Positions 58,388 through 64,000 of a stretch of 64,000 bases of DNA are shown here, one piece after another. Made by a program: the position numbers and the translations under genes. The first letter of the stretch is position 1. Each line of letters begins with the position of its first letter. The stretch is from NCBI RefSeq assembly GCF_009708035.1, contig NZ_WMBQ01000001.1, positions 434,001 through 498,000 on the forward strand. The letters run 5' to 3'. Source of the stretch: Hyphomicrobium album (GTDB lineage Bacteria > Pseudomonadota > Alphaproteobacteria > Rhizobiales > Hyphomicrobiaceae). Below the pieces are notes generated by a model, which did not search any database, had not been told where the DNA came from, and saw only the letters and a list, made by a program, of their open reading frames with translations.

Positions 58388-59067
58388 TGCCCGCGCTCCC
58401 CGATCTGCCGGCGGCGGAAGCCGCCATCATCGAAATGACCAACGCCTTCCGGGCGCAGAACAAGCTCGCGCCGGTGCGGCAGAACCCGCAGCTCACCGCC
58501 GCGGCGCGCGCCTACGCCACGACGCTCACCGGCTATCGGGCGCTGTCGCACACTGCCGATGGGACCACGCCGTCCGATCGCGTCGCGTCCGCCGGCTATC
58601 GCTACTGCCAGGTGGGCGAGAACCTCGCGACGATCCTCGACACGCGCGGCTTCACCGCCGGCGAGTACGCCAAGCGCGCGGTGCAAGGGTGGGAGGACTC
58701 GCCCGGCCACCGCAAGAACATGCTGCTGCCGTTCGTCACCGAGACGGGCGTCGGTGTGGTGCGCAGCTCGCCCACAGAGCCGCAGTACATCGCCGTGCAG
58801 CTGTTCGCCCGTCCCGAGGCGACGAAGTACTCGTTCAAGATCATGAACCGGGCGGAGCGCGCGGTCTCCTACACCTTCAGCGGCAAGGACAACGCCATCG
58901 CCCCGCGCGAGATCATCACCCACACGGCGTGTCTGCCGGGAACGATAGCGTTCGCGACCGGGGCGAAGCCGGCGGTCGCCGCCCGCTATGAGGCGGCCGA
59001 CGGACAGCTCTATACCCTCAAATCCTCCGCCTCCGGCATTGCCGTCGAGGTCGGCGGCAAGCGCTGA
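58387..59067 (+). CDS. CAP (SCP/PR-1-like) domain protein, copy 1
   Basis: 226 residues. The CAP domain covers about 8-135: AAIIEMTNAFRAQNKLAPV, AARAYATTLTG, LSHTADGTTPSDRVASAGYR, GENLA, VQGWEDSPGHRKNMLLPFVT with the His and Glu of the CAP cavity. A second domain with two Cys (HTACLPGTIAF) follows. No signal peptide is visible from this ATG, which touches element B, so an original upstream part may be missing. Tandem with the next gene. Confidence 0.88.
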   Translation: MPALPDLPAAEAAIIEMTNAFRAQNKLAPVRQNPQLTAAARAYATTLTGYRALSHTADGTTPSDRVASAGYRYCQVGENLATILDTRGFTAGEYAKRAVQGWEDSPGHRKNMLLPFVTETGVGVVRSSPTEPQYIAVQLFARPEATKYSFKIMNRAERAVSYTFSGKDNAIAPREIITHTACLPGTIAFATGAKPAVAARYEAADGQLYTLKSSASGIAVEVGGKR

Positions 59068-59190
59068 AAGCTACTCGGCAAGCCCCGGCGGAGCACGGAT
59101 TATTCACCGCGCACTCGGCTTGCCCTGGCGCCGCTCTCTGTTTCCGGGGAGACTGACGGCGTTGCTCCCTGTGCCTCTGGTGGCGCACGC

Positions 59191-59898
59191 ATGCCGATCA
59201 CCGCCGACATCCCCGCCGCCGAAGTGGCCATCGTCGAAATGACGAATGCCTTCCGCAAGAAGCATAACTTAGCGACGGTGCGTCCCAACCCGAAGCTCGC
59301 CGAGGCGGCGCGCGCCTATGCCGAAACTCTCGCCGAAGGGCGGGAGCTGTCGCACACGTTGGGCGAGACGACGCCGGCCACGCGGGCGCAGAGGTCGGGC
59401 TACGCCTACTGCCAGATCGCCGAGAACCTGGCGATGGCCGACTACCGCGGCGGGTTTTCCTCGCAGGATTTCGCCCGGCGCACGATGCAAGGATGGGAGG
59501 GATCGCCCGGCCACTTGCGCAACCTGATGCTGCCGCACCTGGCCGACATCGGCGTCGCCGTGGTGCGCGCCTCGCCCGACGATCAGCGCTACATCGCCGT
59601 GCAGCTGTTCGGGCGCCCGCGCACGCAGCGCTACGCCTTCAAGGTGGAGAACGTCGGCAGCAAGTCGGTCGCCTACGAATTCGCCGGCAAGCGCTACGAC
59701 CTGGCGCGCGAACAGTACATGACCCACACGCCGTGCATGCCGGGCACGATCGACATCGTCGGCGGCGGCAAAGGCAAAGCCGCCGGACGCTACGAGGCAC
59801 GCGACGGGCAGGTCTATTCCGTCAAGGCGGGACCCGATGGCGTGACCGTGGAGGTGGCGCCCGACCCACGCCGCGCCGAGGCGGCGCCTGCCGACTAG
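59191..59898 (+). CDS. CAP (SCP/PR-1-like) domain protein, copy 2
   Basis: 235 residues and the same layout: AAEVAIVEMTNAFRKKHNLA, LSHTLGETTPATRAQRSGYA, GENLA, MQGWEGSPGHLRNLMLPHLA and a final domain with HTPCMPGTIDI. It too lacks a clear signal peptide; the upstream stretch (GRLTALLPVPLVAHACR-like in frame) could encode one if an earlier start were used. Its TAG overlaps the recO stop by two bases. Confidence 0.88.
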   Translation: MPITADIPAAEVAIVEMTNAFRKKHNLATVRPNPKLAEAARAYAETLAEGRELSHTLGETTPATRAQRSGYAYCQIAENLAMADYRGGFSSQDFARRTMQGWEGSPGHLRNLMLPHLADIGVAVVRASPDDQRYIAVQLFGRPRTQRYAFKVENVGSKSVAYEFAGKRYDLAREQYMTHTPCMPGTIDIVGGGKGKAAGRYEARDGQVYSVKAGPDGVTVEVAPDPRRAEAAPAD

Positions 59899-60632
59899 GC
59901 AGCTGCAGCCGCGCGCCGCACGATCAGATCCTTCATCCGCACGCGCGCCGCGGGCATGGCGTCGCCGCGCGGGATCAGCACCCGCGTCTCGAGGAAATGG
60001 CCGGTGAGCGCCAGTCCGTCGATGACGTCGGCGCTGGTCGCCGCTCCTTGTCGACCTTTCAACAGGAAGCCCGGCAGGCGCAGCAGCCGGTCCTTGTACT
60101 CGTCGCCCGCCGAGGCCGACACGGCCCGCCCCGACTTCGGCGATACGTAGATCAGATTGTCGTTGGCCCCGGTCGCCGCACACGCCACGAGATCGAGCCC
60201 GAAGCCCAGCTCTTCGAGCAGGGCAAGCTCCCAGCGGACCATCAGTGCCGGCCACACCTCGGGCTCGTCGAGATAGCCGAGCACGAACAGCGCCACCTCG
60301 AACAGCGCCGCGTGCGGGTCGCGCTCCGGCAGCAGCCGCGACAGCGCGCACAGCGACGACAGTCCGGCGAGCGCGAGCGGGTCCTCCATCGCCTGCGCCG
60401 CATAACCCTTGCGCAGCTCGACCGTCACATGCCCCAGCTGCTCGGCGAGCCGCGCCTTCCAGGTCGCGTCGACATGGTTGCCCGTCTGCAGGACCGGGCG
60501 CATGCGGCGCGAGCGGCCACCGTGCACGAGGCCCAGGTGGCGTCCGTGGGCGCGCGTGAATATTTCCGCGACCGCGGCGGTCTCGCCGTAGGCCTTCACC
60601 GATAGGATGATGCCCTCATCGGACCACTGCAT
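59895..60632 (-). CDS. recO: DNA repair protein RecO
   Basis: 245 residues. The OB-fold N-terminus MQWSDEGIILSVKAYGETAA and GLVHGGRSRRMRPVLQTGN are typical; the helical C-terminal domain lacks the zinc-binding cysteines of many homologues except CAATG. RecO loads RecA on SSB-coated DNA with RecR. Last gene of a cupin-yidD-recO unit, nine bases after yidD. Confidence 0.95.
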   Translation of the reverse strand: MQWSDEGIILSVKAYGETAAVAEIFTRAHGRHLGLVHGGRSRRMRPVLQTGNHVDATWKARLAEQLGHVTVELRKGYAAQAMEDPLALAGLSSLCALSRLLPERDPHAALFEVALFVLGYLDEPEVWPALMVRWELALLEELGFGLDLVACAATGANDNLIYVSPKSGRAVSASAGDEYKDRLLRLPGFLLKGRQGAATSADVIDGLALTGHFLETRVLIPRGDAMPAARVRMKDLIVRRAAAAA

Positions 60633-60641
60633 CGCGTCTCG

Positions 60642-60944
60642 CTATCGCCCCTCGCCGGCTCGCGGCGCGTCCCAGCGCCAGCGGCCATACCGCCAGGGCG
60701 CCAGAGGATGCCGCTCGCCCCGGATATCGGGCACGGGGTCATGCCCCCGCGTACCGTACGGGTGGCAGCGCGACAAGCGGGAGATGGTGAGCCACAGCCC
60801 GCGCCAGGCACCGTTCTGGTCGATCGCCGCCAGCGCGTACTCCGAGCAGGTCGGCAGGTGCCGGCAATTCCAGCCGACGTAGGGTTTGAGCGTCCAGCGG
60901 TAGAGGTGGATTGGTGCCTTCAGCAGCCTGCCCGCAACGCTCAT
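60642..60944 (-). CDS. yidD: Membrane protein insertion efficiency factor YidD
   Basis: 100 residues. The family core HLYRWTLKPYVGWNCRHLPT, CSEYALAAIDQNGAWRGLWL and SRLSRCHPYGTRGHDPVPD is complete, with the invariant Cys residues. The ATG overlaps the cupin gene stop (ATGA). A basic amphipathic protein that aids YidC-dependent insertion. Confidence 0.96.
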   Translation of the reverse strand: MSVAGRLLKAPIHLYRWTLKPYVGWNCRHLPTCSEYALAAIDQNGAWRGLWLTISRLSRCHPYGTRGHDPVPDIRGERHPLAPWRYGRWRWDAPRAGEGR

Positions 60945-61405
60945 TCGTAAGGCTCGCCCGACGTGCGCACGAAGCCAGCCCGGCCATCGCGCCTTTGAAA
61001 GCGCAGGTCGACGTCGGGGTAGACGACGTCCTCCACCGGCGAGCGCGTTCCGATCTCGAGATAGGTCGCCGGCTCGCTCGAGCGGTTGACGAGATGGTGT
61101 GCGTTGGGCTCGCCGGCCGGGAACGTCGCCGCCATCCCCCGCCCCAGCACGTCCTCGCCGGCATCGGTGATCAACGTGACCTCGCCGTCAAGCACGAAGA
61201 CGCACTCGTCCTCGTACCTGTGCCAGTGGCGCAGCGCCGACATGGCCCCCGGCTCCAGCGTCGTGAGGTTCACACCGAATTGGGTGAGGCCGCCGGCATC
61301 CCCCAAGGCGCGTTTGATGCGCTTGTCGAAGCCTGCCGCGAACTCAGCCGGATAGATGGTCTTGCGCCGCCCCGGGAGGTTCAAGGGATCGCGGATAATC
61401 GCCAT
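60941..61405 (-). CDS. Cupin-domain protein
   Basis: 154 residues. Cupin motif 1 is HWHRYEDECVFVLDGE and motif 2 is FPAGEPNAHHLVNRSS, so the metal ligands (two His, Glu, His) are present. A small beta-barrel enzyme or sensor; substrate unknown. First gene of the unit with yidD and recO. Confidence 0.9.
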   Translation of the reverse strand: MAIIRDPLNLPGRRKTIYPAEFAAGFDKRIKRALGDAGGLTQFGVNLTTLEPGAMSALRHWHRYEDECVFVLDGEVTLITDAGEDVLGRGMAATFPAGEPNAHHLVNRSSEPATYLEIGTRSPVEDVVYPDVDLRFQRRDGRAGFVRTSGEPYE

Positions 61406-61420
61406 GACTGCCCCACAGTC

Positions 61421-61888
61421 TCAGGCGCTGGCAGCGTCGGCGCGCGCCCCGGCCCGTTTCGCCTCGATCTCGTCGACAGCGCGCTCCAGCGCGTCGAACA
61501 CCAGCATCACCGATCCATGCCGCGCCTTGTAGTGGCGCACCGGCTCGAGGATCTCAAGCTCAGCAAAGCGGCCTTGCGGGGGCGCCCCGTTCTCCTTCAG
61601 CATGCGGCGCATGGCGACTGCGGCGTCCCGCAGCTCGGCCACGGTTGCACCCACTATGTTGGCCCCGACGATCGCGCATGCCGCCTGGCCCAGCAGGCAC
61701 GCCTTCACCGTCTGCCCGTAGTCGCTCACCCGGCCGTCGCGCATGCACACGTCGATGGTCACCGTCGACCCGCACAGCTTCGAATGGGCGGTAATGGTCG
61801 CGTCTGGGGCCGGCAGCCGCTCGGAATGCGGAATATGTGCCGCCAGCTCCAGGAGCTTCGAGTTGTAGATCTCGTTGAGATCGGCCAT
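61421..61888 (-). CDS. Iron-sulfur cluster assembly scaffold (NifU/IscU-like)
   Basis: 155 residues from ATG 61888; the frame extends 44 codons upstream without support. MADLNEIYNSKLLELAAHIP, then the three scaffold Cys in HSKLCGSTVTIDV, VKACLLGQAACAIV. It resembles the IscU-like protein that lies next to folE in Hyphomicrobiales. Divergent from folE with 152 bp between. Confidence 0.85.
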   Translation of the reverse strand: MADLNEIYNSKLLELAAHIPHSERLPAPDATITAHSKLCGSTVTIDVCMRDGRVSDYGQTVKACLLGQAACAIVGANIVGATVAELRDAAVAMRRMLKENGAPPQGRFAELEILEPVRHYKARHGSVMLVFDALERAVDEIEAKRAGARADAASA

Positions 61889-62040
61889 TTGTCGCCTGTG
61901 TGCGGTGGCTGGGTTGACGCCCTCGGCCTTCCCAAGCAAGGCGCGGGTGCCGATAATATAGGCGACCCGGGCGCCTCGCACATCCCGCCCGGTCTGCCGC
62001 ACAGCCGCAACCGGCGACAATCGTAAGCAGGAGAGCCCTC

Positions 62041-62661
62041 GTGACCGACATTCCGGGCCTCAAACTCAAAAAGGCACCACGCCTCGCGCCGACGCGCGAA
62101 GAGGCCGAGGACGCCGTGCGCACCCTGCTCGCCTGGGCCGGCGACGACCCGGAACGCTCCGGGCTCGCCAATACGCCCAAGCGGGTGGTCGAGGCGTTCG
62201 AGGAACGGTTCGGCGGCTACCGGGAGGACGCGGCGTCCGAGCTCGCCCGCACCTTCGAGGATGTCTCGGGCTATTCCGACATGATCCTCCTACGCGACGT
62301 GCGGCTCGAGAGCCACTGCGAGCACCACATCGCGCCCTTCACCGGGCTCGCCCACGTCGCCTATCTGCCCAACAAGCGGGTGGTCGGGTTGTCGAAGCTC
62401 GCCCGCGTGGTCGACATTTTTGCCCGCCGGTTGCAGGTGCAGGAATCGCTCACGGCTCAGATCGGCGAGACCATCCAGCAGAGCCTGGCGCCGTTGGGCG
62501 TCGCGGTGATGATCCGCGCCGTCCACCAGTGCATGACCCTGCGGGCCGTCAATCAGCCCGGCGCGATCATGGAGACGACCCACTTCACCGGCGTGTTCGC
62601 CGACGACGAGAGCTGGCGCCGACGCTTCCTCGACGCCGTACGCGAGCGCCCCGGCGCCTAG
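62041..62661 (+). CDS. folE: GTP cyclohydrolase I
   Basis: 206 residues, GTG start with AGGAGAG seven bases upstream. Core: [40 protein letters not shown] with zinc ligands Cys and His, [20 protein letters not shown], and the third zinc ligand in HQCMTLRAV. It converts GTP to dihydroneopterin triphosphate, the first step of folate or tetrahydropterin synthesis. Confidence 0.97.
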   Translation: MTDIPGLKLKKAPRLAPTREEAEDAVRTLLAWAGDDPERSGLANTPKRVVEAFEERFGGYREDAASELARTFEDVSGYSDMILLRDVRLESHCEHHIAPFTGLAHVAYLPNKRVVGLSKLARVVDIFARRLQVQESLTAQIGETIQQSLAPLGVAVMIRAVHQCMTLRAVNQPGAIMETTHFTGVFADDESWRRRFLDAVRERPGA

Positions 62662-62685
62662 CGCGCTTCACTCAGCAGGTTCTGT

Positions 62686-63129
62686 ATGGCTCCGACGAAG
62701 ACCTACGCCTTTCGCTCGCCCGGCTCCAAGGCCGAGGTCGAGAGCGGTCTCGACTTCCGACCCAAATTCGACGCCGACGGACTCATCCCGGCGATCGTCA
62801 CCGACGCGCGCTCGGGCGAAGTGTTGATGTTTGCTTTCATGAACGCCGAGGCGCTGGGCCTCAGCATGGAGACCGGCATCGTCCATTTCTGGAGCCGCTC
62901 CCGCGCCGCGCTCTGGAAGAAGGGCGGCGAAAGCGGCAACGTATTTAAGATTGTCGAAATGCGCACCGACTGCGACCAGGACGTCATCTGGTTGCGTGTC
63001 ACAGTCGAGGGCGACGGGCATGCGTGTCACACGGGGCGGCGCAGTTGCTTTTACCGGCTCGTTCCCGTCCAGGGCGCGGCTGGCGAGACGTCACAATTGA
63101 CGCTCGCGCCCGATACTGACGACGCCTGA
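62686..63129 (+). CDS. hisI: Phosphoribosyl-AMP cyclohydrolase
   Basis: 147 residues. Core [38 protein letters not shown], the metal motif [10 protein letters not shown] and [10 protein letters not shown]. No fused HisE pyrophosphatase domain, as usual in Alphaproteobacteria. It catalyses the third step of histidine synthesis. It begins 24 bases after folE. Confidence 0.96.
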   Translation: MAPTKTYAFRSPGSKAEVESGLDFRPKFDADGLIPAIVTDARSGEVLMFAFMNAEALGLSMETGIVHFWSRSRAALWKKGGESGNVFKIVEMRTDCDQDVIWLRVTVEGDGHACHTGRRSCFYRLVPVQGAAGETSQLTLAPDTDDA

Positions 63130-63356
63130 AACGAGTCCTAATCGCATTGCGAACGTTTCGTCGCTGCAGTGCGTTTGTGCATGCCGCAGTGCGAGACCAG
63201 TTGCGTCATAGCGCAAGGTTAATCTTGGCCACCTATATTGGTAGCGTATGCTTCGACTTGCGGTGGTGTGCTGAGTCGCCGCGCATGGCACCAAATGCAC
63301 ATCCAGGCGTTAAGCAAGCAAACGGGGTCGGACGGAACACCAGCACAGGTGAGGAC

Positions 63357-64000
63357 ATGGCCAAGGCGAAGATCGGTTTGGCGTTGGGTGGCGGCGCGGC
63401 GCGCGGCTGGGCCCATATCGGTGTCCTGAAGGCGCTCGACGAGGCGGGTATCAAGCCGGACATCATCGCCGGAACGTCGATCGGTGCTGTCGTCGGCGCC
63501 TGCCACGCAGCCGGTCACCTCGATGCTCTGGAAGAATTCGCCCGTGAGCTGACGCGCCGCCGCATCTTCGGCTATCTCGATTTCAATTTCGCCGGCACGG
63601 CCCTTATCAACGGCCAGCGCCTGTGCGAACGCCTCGAGCGTCAACTGGGCGAGTTGCACATCGAGGAACTCGATCGCCACTTCACCGCCGTCGCCACCGA
63701 GCTCGGCTCAGGGCACGAGATCTGGTTGTCACGCGGGCGTCTCGCCGATGCCGTGCGGGCCTCCTACGCGCTTCCCGGCATTTTCCGCCCCGTCAAGATC
63801 AACGGCCGCTGGCTGTTCGACGGCGCGCTCGTCAATCCCATCCCGGTATCCGTCTGCCGTGCGCACGGCGCGCGCTACGTGATCGCCGTCAACTTGAACT
63901 TCGACATCTGCGGTCGCGGCACGATTGTCCCGCATCTCGAGCCCGATATGGAGGCCGAGGAGCAGCCGGAGCCCGCCGGCAAGAACGGCAGCGGCATGCG
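63357..64000 (+). CDS. Patatin-like phospholipase/esterase (3' end outside window)
   Basis: 214 residues visible. ATG 63357 is preceded by GTGAGG. The oxyanion hole GLALGGGAARGW, the nucleophile elbow GTSIG (GxSxG) and the catalytic Asp in FDGAL are all present, so the catalytic Ser-Asp dyad is complete. RssA/patatin family; it hydrolyses acyl lipids at the membrane. The frame runs to the window end. Confidence 0.93.
   Translation, partial: MAKAKIGLALGGGAARGWAHIGVLKALDEAGIKPDIIAGTSIGAVVGACHAAGHLDALEEFARELTRRRIFGYLDFNFAGTALINGQRLCERLERQLGELHIEELDRHFTAVATELGSGHEIWLSRGRLADAVRASYALPGIFRPVKINGRWLFDGALVNPIPVSVCRAHGARYVIAVNLNFDICGRGTIVPHLEPDMEAEEQPEPAGKNGSGM

Overview
The window is high-GC DNA from an alphaproteobacterium, most likely of the order Hyphomicrobiales. 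The evidence is the carA/carB, greA, yqeY-dnaG-rpoD and NifU-like/folE/hisI neighbourhoods, a DnaG that has lost most of its zinc ligands, EttA, an ELM1-family protein, the ligase-associated exonuclease/ligase pair and a SoxYZ-like carrier typical of methylotroph relatives. The family within the order is not determined. No rRNA, tRNA or CRISPR array was seen.

Bases 1 to about 14,200 form an accessory element of phage or integrative type. From the left it holds: the 3' end of a large protein of unknown function; a leftward, translationally coupled operon of serine recombinase, TcmP (three-Cys-motif partner) and DUF5131 (Gp37/Gp68, the three-Cys protein), joined by two GTGA overlaps; small phage-type genes; a tail module with two tail-assembly chaperones, one carrying a T-TTT-TTG slippery site that would fuse it by -1 frameshifting to a GpE-like domain; a tape-measure protein; a winged-helix replication-type protein whose linker DNA contains four iteron-like repeats; two AlpA-like regulators; a DUF488 protein; a ribbon-helix-helix repressor with its own palindromic operator; and a HARE-HTH/GIY-YIG protein. 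No head, terminase large subunit or lysis genes are present, so the element is incomplete in the window or depends on other functions.

Bases 14,300 to 36,000 are chromosomal: a TonB-dependent siderophore receptor, an aldo/keto reductase, envelope proteins, a decayed TetR/MFS efflux pair, the DNA-repair exonuclease-ligase pair, an intact DHA2 efflux pump, a DUF937/PRC-barrel protein, a methyltransferase, EttA, an ELM1/CPBP pair, an Lrp regulator and GreA.

Bases 36,000 to 47,500 are core metabolism and information processing: carB, two tandem LolA-like periplasmic proteins, carA, yqeY, dnaG and rpoD. From 47,700 to 58,300 the content is mixed: a ParB-like protein, a class A beta-lactamase, an SDR oxidoreductase, DUF817, a single-domain response regulator, a SoxYZ-like carrier, a HigBA toxin-antitoxin pair beside an odd repeat protein, and a second Gre-family protein. 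From 58,300 to the end: tandem CAP-domain proteins, a cupin-yidD-recO operon, a NifU-like scaffold, folE, hisI and the start of a patatin-like esterase.

Three families of small repeats are scattered through the chromosome. Two copies of a compound pair of 76-78 bp palindromes lie at 42.4 and 58.2 kb, where they form the edges of neighbouring genes. Three copies of a CATGC-rich palindrome lie at 22.6, 26.3 and 35.5 kb, the first of them inserted in frame inside the DNA ligase gene.
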